This document shows positions 12,584 to 24,664 of a stretch of 64,000 bases of DNA, piece after piece. Under the pieces are notes generated by a model. That model made no database searches and had not been told where the DNA came from. It saw nothing but the letters and a program-made list of their open reading frames with translations. The stretch is taken from NCBI GenBank assembly GCA_910589415.1, contig OU342632.1, positions 16,619,507-16,683,506 on the forward strand, given 5' to 3'. This DNA comes from Malachius bipustulatus (Eukaryota > Arthropoda > Insecta > Coleoptera > Melyridae). Position 1 is the stretch's first letter. Each line of letters opens with the position of its first letter. A program made the position numbers and the translations under genes.

Positions 12584-13232
12584 CAGGCTGTCCCGTATCG
12601 TTATGTTCAAAATTCTTGAGCATATAGTAGGCTTAATTTTGAGCCCAAAAAACCCAAAAGTGACAGGTCTATCTTTATTCGTTACGAAGTTACAGGCCTA
12701 AGAAAATTATGACTAGTAAATAACAAGATTCAACTTTGTAAGCCACACAAATTGCCACACATGAGTAAACGTCACTGAAATTAACATAACATTAGTAGAG
12801 GTTCCCCTGCTCATACGAAATGGCATTAGGATTCAAATAGATGCGGCACCAGCATATTTCGGAATTGGTGTTTGTAACTAAAAACCAGAGAGAAATTATT
12901 ATTTGATCGTATTCAGCAAGCTGGTCAAGAGATAGGTACGCGAAAAAAGACGAGAAAACTGTTACTTCTGCAATAATAGGCCTCCGAGCACAAGCTTGTA
13001 TTCAGCAAGGAATAGGACATTTTTAACACATGATAAATTAAAGATACAGTCAATAAAATAAGTTTTATGTGGTTTTCAAAGTTAAATCTGCGGTATTTAC
13101 TAGACATTATTTTCTTAGGCCTGTAACTTTGTAACGAATGCAGATAGACCTGCCACTTTTAGGTTTTTTAGGCTTAGAAATAAGCCTACTATATGCTCAC
13201 AAAATTTGAACATAACGATACGGGACACCCTG
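12584..13232. mobile_element. Non-autonomous TIR element, twin copy A
   Basis: Its ends are CAGGCTGTCCCGTATCGTTA and the matching inverted ...ACGATACGGGACACCCTG, flanked by TA on both sides. Inverted similarity extends well over 100 bp inward (the 'TAGGCCTGTAAC' and 'CCACTTTTAGG' blocks). The interior has no recognisable transposase. Nearly identical to 13602-14258 in the same orientation. TA duplication and CAGGGTG-type ends fit Tc1/mariner-like MITEs. Confidence 0.88.
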
Positions 13233-13601
13233 TATAATGACAGTTCTGGATATCGTTTCAATATCCAGATTTTTTCTCTATTATGCGTAATGTGTTATCG
13301 TGTATTTTTATCAACTAAAATTTATAGGCTAAAAGTAACCTATATATAGAACTTAAACTGAAAGTAAAGTGATAATAATAAATATAATAATGGGTAGATA
13401 GTCTAACTCTAACCCATTTCCATCAAGGGTATAGCGATAACATGAAAGAAGGTTGATATTTTTTTTAAGAATCGGAAATAAACAGATTTTTTTACCTTAA
13501 ATTTTTTTGTTTATTAAAAAGCAATAATTATTGCTCATATTACAAATATTATAATAAATAGTAAGTTCATTTATACCGTTGTTATTTACGTTGTTAATAT
13601 A

Positions 13602-14258
13602 CAGGGTGTCCCGTATCGTTATGTTCAAAATTCTTGAGCATATAGTAGGCTTAATTTTGAGCCCAAAAAAACCAAAAGTGACAGGTCTATCTTTATTCGT
13701 TACGAAGTTACAGGCCTAAGAAAATTTATGACTAGTAAATAACAAGATTCAACCAAAGTTGAATCTTGAAGCCACAAAAATTGCCACACATGAGTAAACG
13801 TCACCGAAATAAACATTAGTAGAGAGTAGAGGTTCCCCTGCTCATACGAAATGGCATTAGGATTCAAATAGATGCGGCACCAGCATATTTCGGAATTGGT
13901 GTTTGTAACTAAATACCAGAGAGAAATTATTATTTGATCGTATTCAGCAAGCTGGTCAAGAGATAGGTACGCGAAAAAAGACGAGAAAGCTGTTACTTTT
14001 GCAATAGGCCTCCGAGCACAAGCTTGTATTCAGCAAGGAATAGGACATTTTTAACACATGATAAACTAAAGATTTGGCCAATAAAATAAGTTTTATGTGG
14101 TTTTCAAAGTTAAATCTGGTATTTACTAGACATTATTTTCTTAGGCCTGTAACTTCGTAACGAATGCAGATAGACCTGCCACTTTTAGGTTTTTTAGGCT
14201 TAGAAATAAGCCTACTATATGCTCACAAAATTTGAACATAACGATACGGGACACCCTG
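13602..14258. mobile_element. Non-autonomous TIR element, twin copy B
   Basis: Direct-orientation sister of 12584-13232, with ends CAGGGTGTCCCGTATCG / CGATACGGGACACCCTG and TA flanks. It differs by small indels. One of them completes a hairpin, CAAGATTCAAC/GTTGAATCTTG with a 4-base loop, at 13743-13768, which copy A lacks. No coding capacity. Confidence 0.88.
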
Positions 14259-14289
14259 TATAATATAGGTACTTCCCAAAATAATTCGA

Positions 14290-16025
14290 CAAGTAGATAT
14301 AAGACCGTCTTCTTGTTCTAGTGCCATGACTGTTGTCGGTCGTGTTGGCACTAGAAGAAGACTACTAGACAACTAGAATATCATGTTGGCGATAATGTTA
14401 TTACCTATCATAATCTTATTTACTGCCGCATGAAACAGTTGTTCTATTGATGTTTTGTTATACGATTTTCTCAAGTTTTTGAGCCATGAAGTTTTCTTCC
14501 TCCCAGGCCCCTCTTACTGTTTATCTTCCCCTTCCTGCTCAGATGTAGTATCTCATTTTTCCTAGGTGGCGCATGACGTGTCCGAAATATCGTGTTTTGA
14601 CTGTTATTTCGACTTCTGGTTCCGGATCCATTCTCCGATGATTTCTTCATTTGTGATTCTTTCCAGCCAGATAATCTTAAGCATTCGACGGTACATACGA
14701 TTTCAAATGATTTTAGACATTTCAGAATTGCTTCGGTAGTAGTTCATGCCTCCATACCTATATCGCTGATCGAGCAGTGTTTCGATCCCCGTTTCGTAAA
14801 TGTCGTTGAACATATTTGTCATTGCTTCAATGCCCTTTTTCTTGAGAAGTTTTCGTATCTCCGCACTGATGTCATCTGGATCCGTTGCTTTTCAATTTTT
14901 CGCAAGTTTTATGGCTTTTTGAACTTCTTGTCGTGTTATTGGAGGCCCTGTTTCACTTTTTTTCATCTTTGGATGATATATCTTCTGTCATCCTCGAATA
15001 GTTCTGCTATGTATTCCCTCCATCCTTCCAATCGTGCTTGTAAGTTAATCAATCTCTTTCCATTATTTCTATTTGGGTGTTAATCCTTACACTTTCCAGC
15101 CACTTCCTTCAGTTGTTTTATGTAGATGAAACTCATCTTGTTTGCTTTCAACATTCTCGATCTTTGCACAATTTTGTGTGTGTCAGACCGCATTTGCCTT
15201 CGTTATTTTCCTTCCAATTTCCTTATTCGACTCTTTGATTCGCTTTCTCGTTTCGTCGCTTGTGTTTTCGCCGCTCATCCAATTTTAAATCTCGTCTGTC
15301 ACCCACCACTGCTTTTTCTGTTGCATTCTATCTTTTTGTTTTGTTTCTTGGGTTTCTATTAGGATTATCTTCATTTTGCTCTATGCTTTCTTAATGATCT
15401 CCTGTGTTTCTGTTTCTTCCAGTAGCTGTGAAATTCGCCTCTTAGTATGTTAGTTTTCAATTTTTTTCTGTCTATTCTGTTTCTTCTTCATCTTTTCTTG
15501 ACATTCTTTTTCACTCTCACTCTTAGTCTTGCTACTAGAAGGTTGTGGTTCGTTGGTATGTCAGGTATGTCGACACCGGGATATGTCTTCGCAGACAGGA
15601 TAGAGTTCCTAAATCTCTTGTTGATGAAGATGTAATCACGGATCACTTTTTCCTGGGGGTAAAATAGATATTTCCATGTATACAAAATCGTGTCTTCGGG
15701 AGTTTGAAAAATGTATTTGTTATCATCGTGTTATGTTCATTCAGAAAATCGCAAACATGTCCCCTCTATCATTTCTGCTTCTCAGCCCCTATTGCCCAAT
15801 GACGTCTCCTTCCTCTCCTGGTCCAATTTTCGCATTTAGATCGCCCATCATTTTGGTTGATTCATGTTTTTTAATGAAATATATCACTTCTTTCAGTTGT
15901 TCGTAAAACTTCTCGATCTGCTCTTCTTTCGACTCCCTTGTGGGAGGATACACTTGTAGTATTATATTCATGTGCACCGTTGTTTTTCTTAGTTGGATCT
16001 TGATTATTTTATCAGAGAGGGGTAC
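14290..16025 (-). pseudogene. Endonuclease-RT LINE relic with RT palm deleted
   Basis: Reading the minus strand from 16025: the endonuclease segment 'ILQVYPPTRES...FYEQLKEV...MMGDLNAKIG' (15977-15789) carries the GDxNAxxG active-site signature. 'DYIFINKRFRNSI...VDIPDIPTNHNLLVARL' (15640-15500) is the C-terminal endonuclease end where S-D-H is usual; here the serine/aspartate/histidine are altered. The start of the RT ('DPDDISAEI', near 14880) is followed within about 130 bp by the far side of the RT ('YRRMLKIIWLERITNEEI', near 14690). The palm with the catalytic aspartates is therefore missing. The C-terminal 'FGHVMRHL' and 'NLRKSYNKTSIEQLFHAAV' complete the tail. Several frameshifts; dead copy. 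Confidence 0.85.
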
Positions 16026-17259
16026 GTAATCCCTTTTATGTCAAGACTAACTAAATTGGAATATCTCCTCCATATAGAGTCTATACCTTCTTCAGAAACG
16101 GCCACAGAAATATGTCCGTTAACTTAATGAGTCTTTATAATATCCACCGTTTAGTTAGTCTATTATCTGACAATATTGACTTTTTCAATATTTGTTAAGT
16201 TATATATAATTTTAGTAAATTCCATCTATAGCTTTAAATTTTAAAACTAGTGGAACGTTAAACGTCCAAGGCACCATGGGCGTTATAAGGATATACCCTC
16301 AGTTGACAGGTATCCCTGATGATGGAGTCAAATATGCTCTCAGGATGTAGGTACGCTGTCGATCTTGCGCGTTATCAGCTTAATATCGCCCTTGATACCC
16401 TAATTACCATATAAATTATATTATATTATTATAAATAACTCAACAACATAAGAAAAAACACGAATTAATCATAAATATTATTTTTTTTTAACTTTTAGTT
16501 TATTCTATAGACTTAAAAAAAAACCTTACTCTGTATCAAGGAGCATCGACATTTTTAGCAAGCTACCTTTATAATAAATAGGATTGTGAAAGTGATTACC
16601 TTTGATAAATCTGTAAATAATTATATACGATTTACTGCTTCCCTGATAAATGGGTAATTATAAATTTTGGTAATTTATTTTATAGTATTCATAATTGCAG
16701 CCACATACCTTTATTTTTTGTTCTATTAATAGGTAATTAAGTTCCAAGACAACAATTAACAATTTTCACACTCAACTAATAACAGAAATAATATAAATTA
16801 AATGTGATGATAAATACATACATGTACCTACTTACTCATACAATACTTTATATAATTTTTCTGTAATTATATACCCTGAAAGTGATTATTAATTCTCCAA
16901 TGTACGTGCTGAAATTTTAACAAGGACTAAGCAGGTAATACAACCAAAACTGTTTCTGAAAATTTAAAAGAGAATTGGAATTAATAATTAATTGCATTCA
17001 TTTTATTTTTCCTATAACTTAGTCTTAACTATTATTATTTTGTTTAATAACATGAGTAAAATAATAATTGAAAGTCGTTGTCATTACAAATTTCTGAGAT
17101 TTCTATTAAACTTTAAATTTATATTCTCAAAAATTTAAATTTGAAACAATGATTAGGGACATTAACTTGAAAACTTGACTAAAAAAGTTAAGAGGCTACC
17201 ATTTTCTTTCGCTAGGAAGTATACGAGTGATCAAACCTTAGCTCCGACCGGTTAGCACA
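16026..17259. other. AT-rich, no gene recognised
   Basis: A GC-richer patch at 16255-16400 has no recognised similarity on either strand. The rest is AT-rich with no paired repeats seen. Confidence 0.35.
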
Positions 17260-18036
17260 TAAACGTGCAAAAACTACCGACAGAAATTCATTGCTCTAAA
17301 CGTTAGGGGGAAGCGGGGGGACACTACCGTCTAAATTCAAAATCGTGCAATTTCACCCCGGCATCAGCCGCCATCTTGAATTTGGCAAGGAATCGTTTTT
17401 GCTCAATATCTCGGCCATTTTCAACTTTTCAGCAAAAATAAAAAGATCTTATATTAGGTTGTTGCAAATTTGATTCTCGACAACTTTAGTCCCTACAATT
17501 GGGTTTCCCGTAATTAGCGTGCAATACTGAAACAGCAGATTCTGTTTTCAAAAATATGAAAAAAGTTCATATAAAAATAAAGTCGAGAAATGCTTCATAA
17601 GGGGAATACAGCCCCCGAAAGGGGAGCCCATGAAGATGGTTTTTATTTAATATCACCGAGCCCGTTCAAGATAGAAAAGTGAAATTTTGGGAATTTATCA
17701 AACTTTTTATGGCCAATAAGATGCAATTACAACAATTTTAAAACTTCCATTAGGTGGCGTCAGATAAGGGAGGAGTGAGGTTAAAACTAACCTAACTTTT
17801 TTTGTACGTACCTCATTCCAATATTTGATATCAGATTATAAAATTTTGAAGTTTTTTACACAAATAAGGTCGTCTTGTTGAATTTCGATAACATGCACCG
17901 TTTTCGCTTAAAATCGATTTGAAAATTACCTTACATGGCATAAAAATTCATAATGAACGCCGGAAAGAAATTGCGTCGCGATTTTGAATTTAGACTGCCA
18001 GTGCCCCCCTCTGGTAGTTTTTGCACGGTAAAACCT
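17260..18036. mobile_element. Long-TIR element, ~0.8 kb, non-coding
   Basis: GTGCAAAAACTACC at 17266 and TCTAAATTCAAAATCG at 17331 recur inverted at 17985-18033, separated on each side by a G-rich (left) or C-rich (right) patch. Inverted similarity covers roughly 80-100 bp per arm with indels. Outer borders are approximate because similarity fades near 17225 and 18062. No transposase remains. Confidence 0.6.
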
Positions 18037-18840
18037 TTTTGTGACTACCTGACTGGGCTAAAATCGCTGCAATTTGTTCTTTTTGCAGATAAATTAAACT
18101 TTAGAGCTCTGTCAAACAATAAGGAGGACCAATAGGTTTACCAAATATATGCGCGAATGCAAGGAGTTTTAATGAGATAAAAAACTCTATCTTTAGAGAA
18201 TAATGAATAGACAGTTTATTATAATAGCATTAAGTTTAAGAGCTTATATTATTGAATTCCATTTGACTTCAAATATTCAAATATGACTATAAGAAATATT
18301 ACTCCCGCAAACTGTAGGTAGGTATGTGAAATTTATACTTAAATTAATAGAATCGTTTTGTTAATCTTCAAATGATCAAATGACACAACATAAAAAATTT
18401 TCCGATAAACTTGATAAAGAACTCAATTCAAAACTGAAGTCAACCAATTATCGCTATACAGAGACATCGAACCGCGTAACTGTTCCTTTAATTGATCCAG
18501 TCAATCAGTGAAATTAAAAATTAAGCAACAACCGGGCGGGACTACCGGTCCTAAATCCTTTCGACAAGAGGCTGAGGAGAATATAATCCCGCATGGGATG
18601 AGTTATTACGATAATAACGGTACGACAGAAGTCTTATGTAACATTCTGGGAGCGTCTCTACTGTGACAGGTAAAATAATTATAAAGGTAATACTTACGTA
18701 AACCAGGCGAAATTCGGGCTCTCTCGACATGGTACTCAATAACAATAATTATAACGATTCAGCCTGATAGTAGGTATGCTCAGTGATTTATCGTCACTGA
18801 AGTGATTTGTTATTCAAACAATAATACCACCACTATTGTG

Positions 18841-18948
18841 TGTCAGTGGTGTCGTAGGTTGAAGTGTGCTGCAAACAATAAGGCTGGTCTGGAGTGTCTC
18901 AATTTATGGTGCAGTATGCGCTTTTTTATAATTTTTTTCAACGAGTAG
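18841..18948 (+). pseudogene. Possible Cys-rich C-terminal fragment (weak)
   Basis: Open reading CQWCRRLKCAANNK, then LECLNLWCSM, ending in a stop. The C-x2-C ... C ... C ... C spacing recalls the zinc-binding tail of some transposases such as piggyBac-like ones, but key residues are missing and no upstream catalytic part was found. It may be coincidence. Confidence 0.2.
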
Positions 18949-19577
18949 TGAGCAATAGGTCAGAGGAAGAAAAACTGTAGCTTCAAAATAACAAATTCTT
19001 CTCAGAGCTAATTTGAAGGAAGAGAAGAAATTATCTCTTGAAATGTAAAAGATGCTTGTAACGAAGCCGAAGTGCTCGATATGTTTTTTTGATATCCGCC
19101 CAAGTTTTCGAAAAAATACACTTTAGTGATTTTCCCATTAAAAAAAAAAAGCTTTTTTTTCTCTCAATAGTTGAAAGCATTCTGAATCAAAGGAAAATAA
19201 GTTATCAAGTAAGCAGGAGAACTACCTTGTCAACAAAATTGTTACGACATTTCATAGATAATTATTATTGATAAAATTTAAATTCCGAATTTGCAATTGT
19301 TTGGCCCTAAGAACATCCGCGAAATGTATTGGAAAATCTATAACTTTAATTTTATTTCATAATTTCAAGAAAATCGATTAAAACTTGGCTCTAACTTACA
19401 TAAACACAATCAGCTTGAAACATTTACCTTACTTCAGAAGCCTTCCTGAAACTTATAAACTATACAGTTCTTCGTGGAGAAGTAATTTCCATCACAAAAG
19501 TCCACCTCCAGTCGTGAATTGAACTCTGGTCCCCTCGACTTTCTATAAAATTATTATGTCACTGACAGAATAATCAC

Positions 19578-19640
19578 GGTGGCTAAGCGGCCATTCACTG
19601 TGCGATGCTGAAGCAGCCGGGAAGATCGGTCTTAAATAGA
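19578..19640 (+). repeat. Possible tRNA-derived SINE head (weak)
   Basis: TGGCTAAGCGG at 19580-19590 is an exact pol III box A. A poor box B-like AGATCGGTCTT follows about 33 bp later. No tail or target duplication seen. Confidence 0.3.
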
Positions 19641-20673
19641 TTTCATAACATAATTTCCGAGAGATATTCTAAATATTGTCTTCTCTATTTGAATTTATGA
19701 GTCATTCAATTTTATTTTCCTTATTGACGCTGGTTTTGGTTTACTGCTTTCCTGGACTCAGTCAGGAATATATCTTTCAAGAGACAACAATTTCGCGATT
19801 GACTCTATAGTACCTATGTGGATGATCCAGTCGAATCAGATTTCTTTAATTTAAAAAAATCTTCAACGGTGTACCGAGCTTATATTAATATGAGATATCA
19901 ATTATATAGATATTTACTTGTCAAGAGATAAATTTTGTTACAAAACTATCTAGAGCAAATCAGCTTTTTTGAAATAAAGAAAGTGTTCAAATAATGAAGT
20001 GCGATAAAGATAAGTCTAAAAATTATTAATAATTTATCCTAGTTGAACGATTTAGCGACACAAAGAGGCCAATTAGTAAGCCATTCGCTGTCCCTGTACC
20101 ATACATCATACGTGCTTATAAAGAAGATCTCTGCTGTAAATGATCGTATAGCGAGAATCATGAGAATTTTCTGCCTCGAATGTGTGTATTGTGAAAACTA
20201 TTAATGCCGTTGCTCTTAAACGTTACCTAGTTACAGTCCTACACAATGGAGGAAACATTTAGAATGAAATTATTATTCTGCCATATAAAATTATGCTCCG
20301 AATTGTGAGTGCAAGAGATGATCTCTTGCAAGTGGCCCCGCTGCAAGTGGAATGAGTAAGTTGATTTATCCACAATGTTAATGCGCCGTGTAATAATGTT
20401 TTATCTCTCTGCTCGATGAGAAATTTACTTAAACGAGGAAAACATTTTACCTTAGGAAAAAAAATTTGGAGAATAGACTAAAACGGAATCCCTATCTTTT
20501 TTGGACTAAGGCGAAGAGTTGTGAGGGTGTCATTTTTTAATTGGGGTTGTTAGTGAAAAAAATTGGTTAAAAATTGGTAAAAATTAAAAAAGTGGGTAAT
20601 AAAAGTTGTTCATCTAGAAGGGGGACATTCAATGATACCAAACTCGATCAACCAACCCCAACACCCCTAAAGA

Positions 20674-21200
20674 TGGGGTGCAGCAACTTTGCAATCTTAA
20701 ATGAGAACTCACTTTTTTATTGCAGATTAAGTTTTTCCGGGTGACAACTCATAGGAAATTGATCCCTTTTCCCCCTCCATGCAGGTGGGGAGGAGGGTAA
20801 ATTAGAAATTTTTGTTAGGCAACCCTTATTTTTTATTGCAGATTCGGATTTTATGGCTAAAAATACGTAGAATTTGTATTTTTTTCTTGATTCATGGAAC
20901 TTTTACGTTCAATCTCAATGTTAAGATAAAATGGGAAAATAAATTGGGTAATTTCGTCGATTACAGCGCCATCTATCATGAATCGAAAAAATTAATCAAG
21001 ATCCGTCTTTTTGGTCGTAAAATCCGAATCTGCAATAAAAAATAAGGGCTCCTAACAAAAACATTTAATTTATCCCTCTCCCCACCTGCATGGAGGAGGA
21101 AGGGGGAGCTATTTCCTACGAGTTTTCACCCGTAAAAACTGAATCTGTAATAATAAACGTGGGATCTCATTTGAGATTGCAAAGTTGTTGCCCCCACCCC
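20674..21200. mobile_element. Foldback element, ~0.53 kb
   Basis: The arms pair over roughly 190 bp each: left 20674-20865 (GGGGTGCAGCAACTTTGCAA ... CCCCCTCCATGCAGGTGGGG ... TTTTTATTGCAGATTCGG) and right 21010-21200 as its inverted copy. About 150 bp of loop remain. The 77-codon ORF at 20812 spans arm and loop and is not a gene. The right border touches the next element, which begins after TA at 21201-21202. Confidence 0.75.
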
Positions 21201-21202
21201 TA

Positions 21203-22492
21203 CCCATACAGCACAGAACATTCTGAGAATATTCTATTTAGGTACCAATATACCAATTTAAGAATATTCTACCAAAATATTCTTAGAATATTCATAGCAT
21301 ATTAACAAACGAATGAGAATATTCTATTTAAGTGACAAATATAACAACTTAAGAATATTCTTTAAAAATATTCTTAGGAGATCCCATATAGCACATATTC
21401 ACATGAACAATAATTATATAATAATATAATATAATTAATAATATGTTCACCGATTTTACAAAACATTTTTAATTTTATTAATAATTTCAACTTGCAGGCA
21501 TTTAGTAGATCTTTGTTAATCATACAACGTATTTTAAATCGGAACCACGCCTTAAAATTAAAATATTCTTAAAACATTCACAGAATGTGCTCAGGTTAGA
21601 AATATTGTACCTATGTAGTTCCTTTGTTGGCAATATGCGCCATGCGCCATGCGGCATGTGCAATGCAATAAGATGCTGCCAGACGAACAGCGGTAGTCTT
21701 CCTGATTGTGAATATTGTGATCGTAATAATACTATAATAATTTACATTTTTGTGTGTGTATGTGTAATCTGCATGTGTTCATTCTGATTCATCAAACAGT
21801 AACAATAGAGAATTGGTAAGTATCTATACATACATCTAAAAGTGTCTCTTAGGTATGCCACCAAGTCTTTGAGGTTAATAAATTATTAATAGTTGTTGTT
21901 AAAATCGCACATCGCATTACCAGAATTCCGGTGGAGATTCTCACCAAAAACTTTTATTCTTTACAGGTGCAGTAGCAAAAATACAAAAGCCAAACCATAG
22001 CAGATGTAGAAGTTATTGTCTTACCTATATAAAATTTAGGTGATCAAGACCAAAGCTAAGAAGGGGTGCAAAACGAACATTATGAATATGATGAATAATA
22101 TGTTTATGTTATATGTTGAGGTTACTTTAAAATAAAAGAATAGGTATTACATTGCGAACTTGTTTTTCAAGCTAAATCCCTAATAAAGTTAACCTAATAT
22201 CCAAAAGCATTTTTGCAGATTTTAGATTATATACCCAGAATATACAATTAAACATTCTTTTTATATTCTCAAAATATTCTATGAACATTCTTTTTATGTG
22301 CTCAAAATATTCTATGAACATTCTTTGTTATGTTCTGAGAACGTTCTAAGAATATCTAAAACAGTCTACTTTGCATGTTCATAGAACGTTCCTAGAATAT
22401 TCCAATCATCATTTGAGAATATTCTGAGAACATTCAAATATTCTTCGGAAATATTCTATGAATGTGCATAGAACATTCTTGTGCTGTATGGG
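21203..22492. mobile_element. TIR element with dense sub-terminal GAAnnTTC palindromes
   Basis: TIRs CCCATACAGCACA / TGTGCTGTATGGG are flanked by TA (21201-21202 and 22493-22494). About 190 bp inside the left end and 240 bp inside the right end are packed with AGAATATTCT, AGAACATTC and AGAACGTTC motifs, all of the form GAAnnTTC. A second TIR-like 'CCCATATAGCACA' occurs internally near 21384. The centre (21400-22240) has no recognised transposase; a short run of CATGCG-type repeats lies near 21632-21668. A non-autonomous element of unknown superfamily, TA duplication. Confidence 0.8.
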
Positions 22493-24446
22493 TAGATGAT
22501 AATATAGAAAAACGTCGCCAAAACGTGACACTATGTATATTTGGTTGACATTTAATGAAAATGTATGATTGGTGATTTTTATATCGTTTGTAGCAACCAC
22601 CAAACAGTTTGTATGGCAACACACCTCATCGAACAAGGCATGATTATCGAAGTAGTCAATTCATCGTGCCTGAGTATTGATAGCTAGTCACGAGGAGGTC
22701 TCAATCAATTTATTTCTCATGATCATAAAGAAAAAATCTCAAATCCACTTCAGAATATTTAAAGGCTGTTACTTCTGAAATCATAATTTTTCCTTATTAT
22801 TTTAAGACACTTACACCTATAAGTAATCTACAGGTAATATATTTTACGGGGACAGGTGATAATTGATAAGAATACTGGAAAGCATATAAGAATAGATGGA
22901 AAGCATATTCAGAAGAAGAAGTAACAAATGGAAAATATCAAGAATGTGTCCAGTCTACAAAAAATATGCGCAAAATCTCGTGGAAACTGTCATCCGATTT
23001 CAATTAAGTACATTGAACTTCAGTAAGGTCTTTAAATTCGTACTGAATTAAAATTTGTACCCTAAAGTGAGCAGATTGTTTCCATTAACACAACATGAAG
23101 GGAAGATCTGCGGGTACAAACTTATAAGTATAACTCAGAATTTTGTGAGACTGATCCTGGTGGACATGTGGACTTTTTATACATTTGACGAGATGATATA
23201 GAAAACAATGACTTCCGCAGGACCTTTTCATGGGGAAATTATAATAATAATAAACTAAAATACTAATTTCCTGTTCTTCGATTGAATAACCTACATTTAC
23301 CTTCACCGTTATGTCTAATGCACCCTGTATAATGCACTATTATACATACCTACATACAATATCAAGAATTACCTGTTACGAAATTCCTTTAAGAAGATAT
23401 AAAAAGAAAGTAATGGTTTTTAATTCAGTAACATTAAGGAAGTAATGGAAATTGTCAAATGAATGAGAATAAAACAGAGTAAAAAAGATTAACCGCAAGA
23501 GCGGTGGGATTACTTGATATTCTTCACTCACAATATGTTTCTTTTATTTGTGGAAGATTTTACAAAGGACTTGGACCAACAAAGTATATTATTGCTGTAG
23601 ATTTCTTTGGTGTGTCCAGTCGACTTACTTGCCGTTTGCCGAATAAAAACATGAAAATTACAAGACACATAATAAAACACGAGCAGGAAGATGCAATAAT
23701 AAAAAGTACATGAAAGGACGTCTGTAACAATTTATATGTCGTCGTATTGATTTATACAGGTGGATTTGCCGAAGAACTGTATCAACGCTTTTCTCGGAGT
23801 GTTGCGTGGGGTAAAGTATAGGACGTTTAACGACGCGCATGGACCTTGTATGGCCAGACGTCTCTCTCGAATGGGTCAACTCTCTCGGTAATTAACCTTC
23901 TCATTCTCATAACCAATTACAAAAACCACTCTCAGTTGACGTCTCTGATTGCTAGACTAGGACGTTGACTTAGTTGTTATCAGATCTAGAAAAATAACAC
24001 AAATAGAAATTCCGTAACTGTTCTTAATTTTTTTACTTTAATTTCTCAAAGAATGAATGTCCAGGAGTTTATAATTTACACATCAAGAACAAATTTTAAA
24101 GTTACATTATAAATTCATATTTATAATTTTCCCAAAATTCGAGGAGATTATTACAAAAATGAATAATTTATTACTTATTATAATTTCATATAATTATTAA
24201 CCGTAATCGAGCGTAAATTAATAAATTAATCAGACAAGGATCATGATGGGACTTCTAGGTCACGCAGACACTAAATTATTTCTAATTAATTTTATGAATG
24301 GATCCTACCAACAACCTTGATAGAATCGATTTCAGTGTTTAATTTAACTTATCATTGTTATGCAGCAAGTAATTAAATACCTACTACGCTGCGATTGGTA
24401 TACAGACGAAATAATTTAATTCAAAATTTAGGTACATAACTATGTA
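22493..24446. other. No gene recognised; one CpG-richer patch
   Basis: Sequence at 23720-23890 is richer in CpG than its surroundings but gives no recognisable protein on either strand. The rest is AT-rich. Confidence 0.35.
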
Positions 24447-24664
24447 TATCCCGTTCCAGATGTTTTTAAATTAGAGTCGGCTGTGACATATTTTCTTAAA
24501 GTTGGATACCATGGCCAGTCGATTTGAGCTACTTATTCTCAAAAAAAGTACCTTTAAAAATTTAGCTTATCAAAAGTAGTTAAAAGCTCAGCACTTCAAA
24601 AGGTGCCAATATGATTCAAATTTTCTATAGCAAACTCTCACTTAAAAACATCTGGAATGGGATA
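24447..24664. mobile_element. Small MITE, 218 bp
   Basis: The left end TATCCCGTTCCAGATGTTTTTAA pairs with the right end, one mismatch in about 23 bp. Both ends are flanked by TA. Inner segments ('GAGCTACTT' / 'AAGTAGTTAAAAGCTC') also pair loosely. Non-coding. Confidence 0.8.

Larger units (their letters stand above)
18037..20673. other. AT-rich; weak coding-like and SINE-like fragments only
   Basis: Two short fragments are listed separately (18841-18948 and 19578-19640). On the minus strand near 18730-18697, an ATG followed by 11 open codons ends at a strong donor consensus (GTAAGT). No other support for an exon was found, so it is not called. Otherwise AT-rich and featureless. Confidence 0.35.

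Noticed and set aside
18551..18745. Minus-strand ATG-led frame followed by GTAAGT near 18697
   Set aside because: Only 11 codons before the donor, with no promoter or second exon; a GTAAGT occurs by chance at this length.
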